Shown: positions 19,312 through 27,319 of the stretch, in pieces | Layout: each line of letters begins with the position of its first letter | Position numbering within the stretch: the stretch's first letter is position 1 | Source: CF-46 sp963760735 | GTDB lineage: Bacteria; Chloroflexota; Limnocylindria; Limnocylindrales; CSP1-4 | Assembly (NCBI GenBank): GCA_963760735.1 | Contig: CAVXEB010000004.1 | Location: 1,674,001-1,738,000, forward strand | Reading direction: 5' to 3' | Length of the DNA: 64,000 nt | The notes under the pieces: generated by a model | Databases searched by the model: none | What the model was told of the DNA's origin: nothing | The model's input: only the letters and a program-made list of their open reading frames with translations | Position numbers and translations under genes: made by a program

Positions 19312-19599
19312 ATGTGCTGCATCCTCGCGACCTTCGCACTGGTCGGTCCCCGCGGGATCCTCTTCCTGGTCTGGCTGTTCCAGCCGATCCGGTTCTCCGC
19401 CGCCTTCGACAACGGGTTGGTGGCGTTTCTGGGCTTCCTCTTCCTCCCGTGGACGACGCTGATGTACCTTCTCGTCGCGCCCGGCGGAGTCGACACCATC
19501 GACGCGATCGGACTCGTGCTCGCGGTGGTTCTCGACATCGCGACGTACGCCTCGGGTGGCGTCTCGGGCCGAAATCGCTACGCGCAGACGACGTACTGA
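19312..19599 (+). CDS. Small membrane protein of unknown function
   Basis: The protein has 95 residues, with three hydrophobic segments: LATFALVGPRGILFLVWLF, LVAFLGFLFLPWTTLMYLLV and IDAIGLVLAVVLDIATYA. A GGVDTIDAIG loop and a short polar tail (GRNRYAQTTY) follow. Small membrane proteins with this start (MCCxLATLxLLGPR) and FLPWTTLMY core are common in actinobacteria and Chloroflexota. GAGAG lies about 8 bases before the ATG. It is divergent from the HdeD-like gene. Confidence 0.75.
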   Translation: MCCILATFALVGPRGILFLVWLFQPIRFSAAFDNGLVAFLGFLFLPWTTLMYLLVAPGGVDTIDAIGLVLAVVLDIATYASGGVSGRNRYAQTTY

Positions 19600-19730
19600 C
19601 GGGGCCGTGGCTGCCGTCCGGCAGCCAACCCACCGTCGAACCAGGAGCTCGCCACCGCAGAGGCCTCTGAGGTCATCCAGCCGGCCGGCAAACCACTGGG
19701 ATCTGACGAGCGCGCGAGAACCCAGGTCGC

Positions 19731-21965
19731 GTGGCAACGAAGCAGACGGATCCCGGGCGCGGCAGGGCGCCCGGCCATCCCGGACCCATCCTCCAGGCGA
19801 ACAAGCTCCAGCCGCCGCGGCTCCGCGACGGCACGCTGCGGCGCGCCCGGCTGACGAGCCTGCTCCGGGTCGCCCGTCCCCTGCTCACGCTGTTCGTCGC
19901 GCCGCCGGGATTCGGCAAGACGTCGCTGCTCGCCGATTGGGCCGACGTCGATCCGCGGACATTCACCTGGGTCACGATCGAGCCGCAGGACAACGACCAG
20001 CGGGTCCTCTGGACCTACATCGGAGCCGCCCTCGCGACCGCCGTCGACGAGCCCGTGGCGGTCGAGCGACTCATGGGCCTCGCCCGAGATGTGGATCCTG
20101 CCGCCAGCGCGGCCCAGGTGCTCGCGCCCATCGGACGCGACGTCGTCCTGGTCCTCGACGACTACTACCTCCTCGAGAGCGACGACTGCCACGACACCGT
20201 GATCCGGTTCGCGGAGCTCGCCCCCGACAACGTCCAGGTCGTGATCTCGACTCGCGTGGACCCGCCGCTTCCGATCGCCCGGCTGCGGGCCACGGGCGAC
20301 CTGCTCGAGCTCCGACCGTCCGACCTCGCCTTCACCCCGGACGAGACCGAGCAGTTCCTCAACGACGGCCTCGACCTGGGGCTCGACCCGGACGCCGTCG
20401 CGATCCTCCACCAGCGGACCGAGGGCTGGCCGGCAGGGCTGTATCTCGCCTACCTCTCGATGCGGGGCCACCCCGGCCGGGACGACTTCGTCGCGACGTT
20501 CGGTGCGTCGAACCGGCACGTCATCGACTACCTGACGGAGCAGGTGCTGATCGCACTCGAGCCGACGACGCTCCGGTTCATGCTCCGGACCTCGATCCTC
20601 GACACCGTCTGCGGATCCCTCGCGGACGCGGTGACGGGGGAAACCGGCTCGGGTCAGCTGCTCGCCGACATGGAACGCGCGAACGTGTTCATCACGCCGC
20701 TCGACGAGCGCCGGGAGTGGTATCGCTATCACCATCTCCTCGCGGAGCTGCTGCGGATCGAGCTCGCCCGCCGCCAGCCGGACCAGATCCCGGTGCTCCA
20801 CCAGCGGGCCGCGACGTGGTACGCCGGGGCCGGCGATCCGGACCGCGCCGTACGGCACGCGATCGCGGCCGGCGACGCGGATCTCGCGGCTCGGGTGATC
20901 GGCGAGAGCTATCTCCAGGCGCTCGAGCTCGGGCGGATCGCGACGCTGGTCGGCTGGCTCGACGCCCTCGGGCCGGACACGATCGATTCCGATCGGCGGC
21001 TGTCCGTCGTCAGGGCCTGGACCATGCACTTCCTCGGCCGTCACCAGGACGGCGACGCCGCGCTGGCGGCGGCGATCCGGGCCCCGGCCGTCGGCCCGAT
21101 GCCGGATGGATCGAGCTCGATCGACGCCACGGCGGCGCTCATGGGCGCAGCGTTTCCCGGCAACGACGTCTCGAGGATGCTCGCGAACAGCCGGCGGGCG
21201 TACGAGCTCGAGGCCGGCCGCGATTCGCCGTGGCGCATCACGGTCCACGTCCAGCTCGGGTTCGCGCTGGTCCGGGCCGGACAGTTCGACGAGGCGCGCC
21301 AGCTCCTGGAGTACGGCGGCTCCCTCGCGGGCGACGACGGGATGTGGATGGACGCGGTCGGTGCCCGGTCGCTCCTCGCCCGGGTCGAGGTCGAGGCCGG
21401 CGATCCCGCGCTCGCCGAGGACCGCGCCCGCCAGGCGATGACGCTCGCCGAGGAGCACGGCCTCGCCCAATCGCCGACGGGTGCGTATGCCAGGGCGATG
21501 CTCGGGATCGTCCTCGTCCGCCGTGGCGAGGCCGAGGCCGGCGGCGATCTGCTCGTGGCGTCGCTGCCGGCGATCCGGGCGCTCGGCGAGCCCCTGTCCA
21601 TCGCCGAGTCGCTGATCGCGCTCGGTCAGTCGCGACGAATGCTCGGCCGCAACGACGAGGCAGCGGGCCTCCTGCGAGAGGCGGACGCGATCATCGCCGC
21701 CGCCCGCGACCCCGGCTACCTCCGGTCCCTGCGACGGGCGGTGGGACCGGCCAGGCCGGAACCTGCGACCGAACCGCTCTCGCCGCGCGAGGTCGAGGTC
21801 CTCCGGGTGCTGGCGAAGGGCGTCTCGAAGCGACAGGCCGCCGACGAGCTGTTCGTCTCGTTCAACACGATCCACTCCCACGTCCGGGCGATCTACCAGA
21901 AGCTCGACGTCCACTCCCTGCCCGCCGCGGTCGCCAAGGCTCGCCAGCGCGGTCTGATCGACTGA
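19731..21965 (+). CDS. MalT-like LuxR-family ATP-dependent transcription regulator (LAL)
   Basis: The protein has 744 residues. A P-loop (APPGFGKTS, Lys63) opens an NTPase domain with Walker B-like VVLVLDDYYLL, followed by a winged-helix-like part (about 270-340), TPR-like helices (about 350-650) and a C-terminal LuxR helix-turn-helix (LSPREVEVLRVLAKGVSKRQ to the end). This is the STAND/MalT architecture: a signalling ATPase that activates transcription when ligand binds the helical region. Family members are usually 850-900 residues, so this one is somewhat short. GTG 19731 follows a CCAGG by about 4 bases. The inducer is unknown. Nearby targets may include the kinase at 22164. Confidence 0.9.
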   Translation: MATKQTDPGRGRAPGHPGPILQANKLQPPRLRDGTLRRARLTSLLRVARPLLTLFVAPPGFGKTSLLADWADVDPRTFTWVTIEPQDNDQRVLWTYIGAALATAVDEPVAVERLMGLARDVDPAASAAQVLAPIGRDVVLVLDDYYLLESDDCHDTVIRFAELAPDNVQVVISTRVDPPLPIARLRATGDLLELRPSDLAFTPDETEQFLNDGLDLGLDPDAVAILHQRTEGWPAGLYLAYLSMRGHPGRDDFVATFGASNRHVIDYLTEQVLIALEPTTLRFMLRTSILDTVCGSLADAVTGETGSGQLLADMERANVFITPLDERREWYRYHHLLAELLRIELARRQPDQIPVLHQRAATWYAGAGDPDRAVRHAIAAGDADLAARVIGESYLQALELGRIATLVGWLDALGPDTIDSDRRLSVVRAWTMHFLGRHQDGDAALAAAIRAPAVGPMPDGSSSIDATAALMGAAFPGNDVSRMLANSRRAYELEAGRDSPWRITVHVQLGFALVRAGQFDEARQLLEYGGSLAGDDGMWMDAVGARSLLARVEVEAGDPALAEDRARQAMTLAEEHGLAQSPTGAYARAMLGIVLVRRGEAEAGGDLLVASLPAIRALGEPLSIAESLIALGQSRRMLGRNDEAAGLLREADAIIAAARDPGYLRSLRRAVGPARPEPATEPLSPREVEVLRVLAKGVSKRQAADELFVSFNTIHSHVRAIYQKLDVHSLPAAVAKARQRGLID

Positions 21966-22000
21966 CGCAACGCTCGCCGCTCCGCGTAGCTCCCGAAAAT

Positions 22001-22010
22001 CACCCGGGTG
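22001..22010. promoter_or_regulatory. Perfect 10-bp palindrome in an A-rich context
   Basis: CACCCGGGTG is flanked on both sides by short A-runs (AAAAT before, AAAA after), unusual in this GC-rich sequence. It lies 36 bases past the LuxR-regulator stop and about 150 bases before the histidine-kinase start. It may be an operator; no regulator can be named. Confidence 0.35.
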
Positions 22011-22163
22011 AAAACGGGACAGGGGGATGACGTGTTCCTTGGTCTGTTCACAGAATCCGGTCCCGGCGTCAGGTGACTGGCGGCGGCACCCAAGTGGGGG
22101 GCGCCACGCACCATCGTCTGGTTCGTCGTCCCCACCGGGTCGGGGCAGCCCGGGAGGGTACGC

Positions 22164-23039
22164 ATGCTGGTTGGCCGCCGAGCGGATGAGGACCACGTCG
22201 AGGCGATCCCGCGGAGCCTCGTGGCATGGCGCCGATCGATGGCCGGGTTCCGGCGCTTCCTGCTCGTGGCGGCCATCGCGTTCCTCGTGACGCCGATCGC
22301 CCTGCTCGCCGTCCTCGCGGACACGCCCCTCCAGTACCTCCCGCTCGCGATCTGCCTGGCCGGCATCGTCTGGCTGCGGCTCGAGACCCGGTCGATGGAG
22401 CGTGATCTGCGCAAGGCCCGGGTCCGTGCCCTCGATGCCATGGACACCGAACGCCAGCGGATCCAGCGCGATCTCCATGACAGTGCGCAGCAGCGGCTCG
22501 TGAGCATCCGCATCCACCTCGGGCTGCTCGCCCAGGGCGCCGCAACCGACGACGAGCGTTCGGCGATCGAGCAGATCGGCAGCGAGCTCGATGTCGCGCT
22601 CGGCGACATCCGGAGCGTGACCCGGGACGGCAGCCCGCATCTCCTCCTCCGCAACGGCGTCGTCGAGACGCTTCGCACGACCGGCGACCATTCGCCGCTC
22701 CGGGTGACCGTCGAATCGATCAACTTCGGGCGCTACGCCCCGAATATCGAACGCGGCATCTACTACTGCTGCCTGGAAGCCCTCCAGAACGTCATCAAGC
22801 ACGCCGGCCCGAACGCCGCCGTCAGGATCCGGCTCGTCGGCGAGACGTCCCGGATCTCGTTCTCGGTCGACGACTCGGGGGTCGGCTTCGATCCGACGCG
22901 GATCCAGGTTGGCGCGGGCCTCGTCAACCTCGCCGATCGGGTCGACGTCATGGGCGGTCACCTCACGGTCGATTCGCATCCCGGCATGGGGACCAGGATC
23001 CACGGTGAGATCCCCGTGGACGCGGGCCTGGTCCACTGA
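22164..23039 (+). CDS. Sensor histidine kinase, HisKA_3 (NarX/DesK type)
   Basis: The protein has 291 residues: two transmembrane segments (about 32-52 and 58-73), a coiled linker, a HisKA_3 dimerisation domain with the phospho-acceptor in ERQRIQRDLHDSAQQ (H105), and an ATPase domain with N-box ALQNVIKHAGPNA and G-box DDSGVGFD. Between the two membrane segments there is only a short loop, so any signal is sensed in or near the membrane. GGGAGG lies 6 bases before the ATG. No partner regulator is adjacent; the NarL-type regulators at 15491 and 14918 are possible partners. Confidence 0.9.
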   Translation: MLVGRRADEDHVEAIPRSLVAWRRSMAGFRRFLLVAAIAFLVTPIALLAVLADTPLQYLPLAICLAGIVWLRLETRSMERDLRKARVRALDAMDTERQRIQRDLHDSAQQRLVSIRIHLGLLAQGAATDDERSAIEQIGSELDVALGDIRSVTRDGSPHLLLRNGVVETLRTTGDHSPLRVTVESINFGRYAPNIERGIYYCCLEALQNVIKHAGPNAAVRIRLVGETSRISFSVDDSGVGFDPTRIQVGAGLVNLADRVDVMGGHLTVDSHPGMGTRIHGEIPVDAGLVH

Positions 23040-23247
23040 GCGGGCTGCCGCCGCTTCGCTCTCCCCGACTCCCGCGCGCTCCGACGTCCGTGCCTGGCTG
23101 GGGGCCGGCGTCGACGTCGGAGCGTGCCGGGAGCTTGCTGCCGGATCCGGGGGGAGCCGGACCATGGGGGGGCCGCCGGGTGATCAGGGAGCCGATTTCC
23201 GGCCCCTGACCCCGGCGGAGAGCCGCTGCCGCCGCACGCCGATCCGC

Positions 23248-23303
23248 GATCCGCCGATCCGCCGATCCGCCGATCCGCCGATCCGCCGATCCGCCGATCC
23301 GCC
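23248..23303. repeat. Seven tandem copies of an 8-bp unit
   Basis: GATCCGCC occurs seven times head to tail at 23248-23303, preceded by a shortened copy at 23241-23247 and ending 5 bases before the stop of the minus-strand permease. It occupies the 269-base gap between the kinase and the permease, which converge. Each unit carries a GATC palindrome. It is a simple-sequence repeat that could vary in copy number. Confidence 0.9.
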
Positions 23304-23308
23304 GATGA

Positions 23309-24364
23309 TCAGGCCGTCGGCGAGGCTGGGTCCGGCGTGGGGCCGTCCGTCGCCGGGTTCATCGGAACCCGCGAGACGAGCATCCGCGACACGGGCCGGC
23401 TCGGTTCGAAGGCATCGGCGACCGCGGCGACGATGATCGTGAGGGGCACCGCGAAGATCGCCCCGGCGCCGCCGAGGACCACGACCCAGAACAGCAGCGA
23501 CACCGTGACGACGACCGGCGACAGGTCGACCGCGGAGCCGACGAAGCGCGGCTGGACGAGGTAGTCCGTCGCGACGTTGATGATTGTGTACGCGACGATC
23601 ACGATCACCGTCGTGGGAATGCCGCCGACCACGAAGGCGAGAATTGCCGGCGGGATGACCGAGATGATGAAGCCGACGTTCGGGACGAAGCTCATCAGGA
23701 AGGCGAGGAGCCCCCACAGGAAGGCCGACGGGACGCCGACGATCAGGAGGACGGCCGTGTCGAGGACGGCAGCGAGGAGGCCGAGCGCCGCGCGGGCGAT
23801 CAGGTAGGCGCGTAGCCGGATCGCGAGGTCCGTGGCCCGCCCCACGATCTCCGTGCTGCCCGGAAACGCCCACAGGATCCGCGTCCGGGCGGTCGGCGCC
23901 TCGATCAGCAGGTAGGCGACGATGATCACGCTGTAGCCGATGACCGCCAGCCCGCTGAGCGCCGACGTCGCGAAGTCGGTCGCGAACGACCGGAATGCGG
24001 TTGCCACCGTTTCCGCGAACCCGGATTCACCCACGGTCGCGGTGATCATGTTGGCGAGCTCGGTGGCGTCGGACGGGACGTCGTCGAGGAGCCGGACCAG
24101 GCCGATCGCCGCGATCACCGCGACCGCGGCGAGTGCGGCGACATAGCTCACGAGCGCCGAACCCAGGGCGAGCCAGCCCGGGCCGCCCCGCTTCCGGACC
24201 CATCCCGCGATCGGCGTGATGAGAATCGTCACGAGGATCGACAGCAGGACCATCGAGACGATGGTCGACGCCATCGAGATCCCGACGACGATGACGACGA
24301 ACGAGGCGATGCCGAGGAGCGGTGGTCCGGCACGGCCTGCGGCCGGGATCTGGGGCATCGACAT
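23309..24364 (-). CDS. AI-2E family transporter, second copy
   Basis: The protein has 351 residues. It has N-terminal hydrophobic segments (about 16-50), one at 68-90, a soluble part, and a C-terminal cluster including the family run LMSFVPNVGFIISVIPP and ATDYLVQPRFVGSAVDLSP. Length is typical for UPF0118 permeases. AGGA lies 8 bases before the ATG. It shares the family but not close sequence with the protein at 1145-2434. The Pro-rich tail follows the last helix. Substrate unknown. It runs alone: the next gene on this strand ends 157 bases upstream. Confidence 0.9.
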   Translation of the reverse strand: MSMPQIPAAGRAGPPLLGIASFVVIVVGISMASTIVSMVLLSILVTILITPIAGWVRKRGGPGWLALGSALVSYVAALAAVAVIAAIGLVRLLDDVPSDATELANMITATVGESGFAETVATAFRSFATDFATSALSGLAVIGYSVIIVAYLLIEAPTARTRILWAFPGSTEIVGRATDLAIRLRAYLIARAALGLLAAVLDTAVLLIVGVPSAFLWGLLAFLMSFVPNVGFIISVIPPAILAFVVGGIPTTVIVIVAYTIINVATDYLVQPRFVGSAVDLSPVVVTVSLLFWVVVLGGAGAIFAVPLTIIVAAVADAFEPSRPVSRMLVSRVPMNPATDGPTPDPASPTA

Positions 24365-24521
24365 CGGGCGGTCCTGCTCGCTGACGGCCTGGCTCGGTGG
24401 GCGGTCGATCGTCGTCCGCGGACCCGCGGTCCCTGCCGAGTCTCCCGGATCGACCCGGCTCCCGGAAGGGCGCCTGCACGACTCCGGCCTTGCCGCCGCG
24501 GCGAGCGACCGGCGACCACGG

Positions 24522-25289
24522 TCAGGGACGGGAGCGGGCCCAGTGCTCCGGCCGCAGCCCGAGGCAGGGTGGCTCGCCGCGGTCGCGACCCCGGATCGTG
24601 CCGGTCATCAGGTCGCGGTACCAGGGCTGCCAGGTGTCGGTCCGGGCGTGATGCTCCGGGTAGGTCCGGCCGTACGGCGGCAGATCGGTCGAACGGCACG
24701 ACGTTCGCCCGTCGACGTCGTGCAGGCCCGGCAGCACGTCCGGCCCGACCCCCCGCGCCCGGAGAACGGACTCCACCTGGTGGAGCCATTCGTGGACGAA
24801 CCCCTCTTCCGGGTGGAGGCGCTCCGGGTAGCCCGCCCAGCCGTCACTGATGATCGACGAGAAGCCGGCACCGCCCGTTCCCGGACCGGGACCGACCGTG
24901 CAGCCCCAGCCGCACAGCGGCATCTCCCCGTCGCTGGGCCAGAGCAGGTAGACCGCGTCGAGCGAGCCCGGCCGGATTCCCTGCCAGAACGCCGCCGGCA
25001 GGGCTTCGGGGCCGATCCACCACCGGCCGTCGCCGATGGGGGTGAGACGGGTGATCGGCTCCTCGACCGTCGTGACGTCGACGAGGTCCATCGCTGCGTT
25101 CCCCTCGCTCCAGGCCTCGATCGCGGCCGGGACGCGGCGGAGGACGTCGATGCTTCCCGCCACCTCGCCGTCGACCATCCGCCGCTGGAGTCGATGCGGC
25201 CGCCCGCGGCGGATCCCCGTCCGTGGCTCCATCCACTCCGCGTCGACGGAAAGGGCGAGGAACGCCCGGGCCCGCCACGTGACACTCAT
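24522..25289 (-). CDS. Hypothetical protein with HExxH zinc-metalloprotease motif
   Basis: This 255-residue protein is not recognised by family. About residue 180 it has VHEWLHQVE, an HExxH motif typical of zinc metallopeptidases, preceded by a Glu-rich turn. The sequence before it (LSVDAEW, VLRRVPAAIEAWSEGNAAMDLVD, WPSDGEMPLCGWGCTVGPGP) is Trp- and Cys-containing and reads like a lectin or secreted enzyme fold. No signal peptide is visible. It follows the GH10 gene by 10 bases, so the two are one operon. A zinc-dependent hydrolase acting alongside the glycosidase is an inference. Confidence 0.7.
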   Translation of the reverse strand: MSVTWRARAFLALSVDAEWMEPRTGIRRGRPHRLQRRMVDGEVAGSIDVLRRVPAAIEAWSEGNAAMDLVDVTTVEEPITRLTPIGDGRWWIGPEALPAAFWQGIRPGSLDAVYLLWPSDGEMPLCGWGCTVGPGPGTGGAGFSSIISDGWAGYPERLHPEEGFVHEWLHQVESVLRARGVGPDVLPGLHDVDGRTSCRSTDLPPYGRTYPEHHARTDTWQPWYRDLMTGTIRGRDRGEPPCLGLRPEHWARSRP

Positions 25290-25299
25290 CGCCGCGCGC

Positions 25300-26538
25300 T
25301 CAGAGCCGCACCTCGCCCTCGGCGGCCGATCCGCGGTCGAGCCGGACGATCGCCTCGCGCCCACCGACCTCGACCCGGTAGTCGCCGAGCGTCCCCCGCC
25401 AGCGCACCCGTCCGTCGGCATCGCTGACGAGGTGGGTCGGCGGCGTCCACCAGTCGCCCTTGATCAGGTCGTGGAGCCGATCCCAGGCGGGCTTCGGCGA
25501 CCCATCCGCGCGGACGAGACCCGACGGCGCGTTCAGCCAGGCACCGTCGACGAAGTCCCACCAGACAACGGCGTCGACCGCCGGGTGGCCGAACAGCGTT
25601 CGGTAGTGGGCCTCGACCTCGTCCGCCTGGCGCGCCTCCCCCTCCGGGGTCGTCGGCCAGTCGTCGACCTGGTGATCGTTGAGATCGACGATCTCGGGCC
25701 GCATCAGGTCGCCCGACACGATCGTCGTCTCCGTGAACCGGAGCGGCAGCCCGAACCGGGCGAAGCGCTCGATGACCTCGAGGGTCCGGTCGATCCCCCA
25801 CCAACCCTGGTGCATGTGGGTCTGGAGGCCGATCGCGTCGATCGGAGCGCCCGCGTCCAGGCAGGCCTCGATCAGCTCCTCGTACGCCGGCGAGAGGTCG
25901 AAGTCATTGAGCAGCAGCCGGGCGCTCGGATCGGCCGCTCGCGCGGCCTCGAACGACGCCGTCACGACGCCCACGCGTCCGATCCGCCGCGCGACCCGGG
26001 TCAAGCCGTTCTCGTACCGGTCGAAGACCGGCATGATCACGACCTCGTTGCAGACGTCCCACGACTCGATCAGCCCGGCGAAGTCCGTGGCTTCGCGGTG
26101 GATCCGGGCCAGCTGCGCGTCGAGGACCTCGTCGTCCGACATCGGCAGGAGCCAGTCCGGAGCGAGCGTGTGCCAGCACAGCGGATGGCCCTTGACCGTG
26201 CAGCCCCGCGCCACCAGCCACGCGGCCGCGCGGCGGAGACGGACCGTGTCCGGCCTTCCGCGCTCCGGCTCGAAGCGGGCCCAGTAGAACGGCAGCGTCG
26301 CGTGGTCGAACAGCTCGCGCCAGCGATCGAAGGTTGCCTCGGTGCGCGCGCGAGTCGGGCCGTCGAGATCGTCGTTCGCGAGCCGAGCCGCATCGAACAT
26401 CCCGCCCCCGAACCGGAACGCGTGGCGGGTCTGGCGGACGACGACGTCTGCACCGGCAAGGGGAGTTCCGTCCGGCCGGCGGACGACGGCCGATGCCTCG
26501 CCGAGCCGGTGGGCGGGGATCGTGGCGAGCGATTGCAC
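25300..26538 (-). CDS. Glycoside hydrolase family 10 (endo-1,4-beta-xylanase-like)
   Basis: The protein has 412 residues. The GH10 core is clear: GHPLCWHTLAPDWL (substrate-binding His), WDVCNEV with acid/base Glu165, GLQTHMHQG, and RFTETT with nucleophile Glu270 in the family position of ITEL. A short N-terminal part (about 1-45) resembles an Ig-like or beta domain found ahead of some GH10 modules; a C-terminal beta stretch follows. No signal peptide is seen, suggesting an intracellular xylo-oligosaccharidase. GTG 26538 is preceded by GACGAT 6 bases upstream, a possible leaderless promoter. The substrate may be xylan fragments or other beta-linked glycans. Confidence 0.88.
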   Translation of the reverse strand: MQSLATIPAHRLGEASAVVRRPDGTPLAGADVVVRQTRHAFRFGGGMFDAARLANDDLDGPTRARTEATFDRWRELFDHATLPFYWARFEPERGRPDTVRLRRAAAWLVARGCTVKGHPLCWHTLAPDWLLPMSDDEVLDAQLARIHREATDFAGLIESWDVCNEVVIMPVFDRYENGLTRVARRIGRVGVVTASFEAARAADPSARLLLNDFDLSPAYEELIEACLDAGAPIDAIGLQTHMHQGWWGIDRTLEVIERFARFGLPLRFTETTIVSGDLMRPEIVDLNDHQVDDWPTTPEGEARQADEVEAHYRTLFGHPAVDAVVWWDFVDGAWLNAPSGLVRADGSPKPAWDRLHDLIKGDWWTPPTHLVSDADGRVRWRGTLGDYRVEVGGREAIVRLDRGSAAEGEVRL

Positions 26539-26544
26539 CGGCGC

Positions 26545-26550
26545 ATCGTC
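26545..26550 (-). promoter_or_regulatory. Leaderless -10 box before the GH10 gene
   Basis: On the minus strand the box reads GACGAT and is separated from the GTG start at 26538 by six bases. With transcription usually starting 6-8 bases past a -10 box, the mRNA would begin at the start codon. No Shine-Dalgarno is present. Confidence 0.5.
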
Positions 26551-26567
26551 GCATCCCGCGGACCGCG

Positions 26568-27051
26568 TCAGTCGGGCAGGTCGACCACCGTCGGCAGGCC
26601 TCGTCCCGCCGCGAACCCCAGGCGGGCATCGAGGCGGTCAGCGGCCGGGAGGACGAAGCGCGACGCCACGACGGCGGCCACCGCCACGGAGACCGTGACC
26701 AGCGCGACGATCGCGACCAGGCTGGCGACGAGGAACGCCGCCAGGGCGATTCGCGAGGAGCCCGATCCGGACCGGATGGGCGAGGGCCAGCAGCGCCGCG
26801 AGATGCAGCCGCTCCCGGATCGGCCATTCGGCCCGCGCCGGATCCTCGAGGACCGGCCAGGCGACCCAGGCGTACAGCCAAGCCCCGACGAGGCCCCAGA
26901 ACGCGAGCGTGGCGAACGCCCAGCCGACGAGCGTCCCGGTCACGATCCCGCCGACCAGATTCGTCGTGAGGACCGCGACGACGACGACCAACCCGGCCCC
27001 GAGCCCCGAGCGTCGCGCGGACGGACTGGGGTCAGGGGCAACTCGAATCAC
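26568..27051 (-). CDS. Small membrane protein, frameshifted near 26761
   Basis: After correction the protein has 160 residues with three hydrophobic segments: GLGAGLVVVVAVLTTNLVGG, TLAFWGLVGAWLYAWVAWPV and IALAAFLVASLVAIVALVTV. The first frame is sensible up to LALAHPVRIG; the second continues SSRIALAAFLVASL to a TGA at 26568. Removing one base of the GGG run (CCC at 26761-26763 on the plus strand) joins them. GTG 27051 is the most likely start, giving VIRVAPDPSPS; no good Shine-Dalgarno is seen. Function unknown. Confidence 0.6.
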
Positions 27052-27319
27052 TGTAGGTCGTGGGCCTCTCCGATGGCACGGCACCGCTCGGATGGCGGCT
27101 CGCAAATCCGTTGCAGGGTGGGCAGGGTGGAGCAGCGGGTGGTGCGGTGGAGAGCGGGGAGGCGGTTGGTGGTTCGAATGTACTGGCGCGGCTGGCTCTC
27201 TCGGTCTGGTGCGGACGTAGGGGTGCGGTCGTGACCATTCGGGGGTCAGGACTCATCCCCCGTCCCCGTCACTCCCTCATCCAGATGGGTGACCGACGCC
27301 ACCGAAGGATCGTGAATCC

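Noticed and set aside
19578..23165. A 1195-residue minus-strand open frame across the LuxR-regulator and kinase genes
   Set aside because: It is Arg/Pro/Asp-rich with no domain, and the plus strand holds two clear genes. Long antisense frames are expected at this G+C.
27165..27185. tRNA-like T-loop (GGTTCGAAT)
   Set aside because: No matching acceptor stem or anticodon arm is found around it. The same string near 49335 also lies next to coding sequence.
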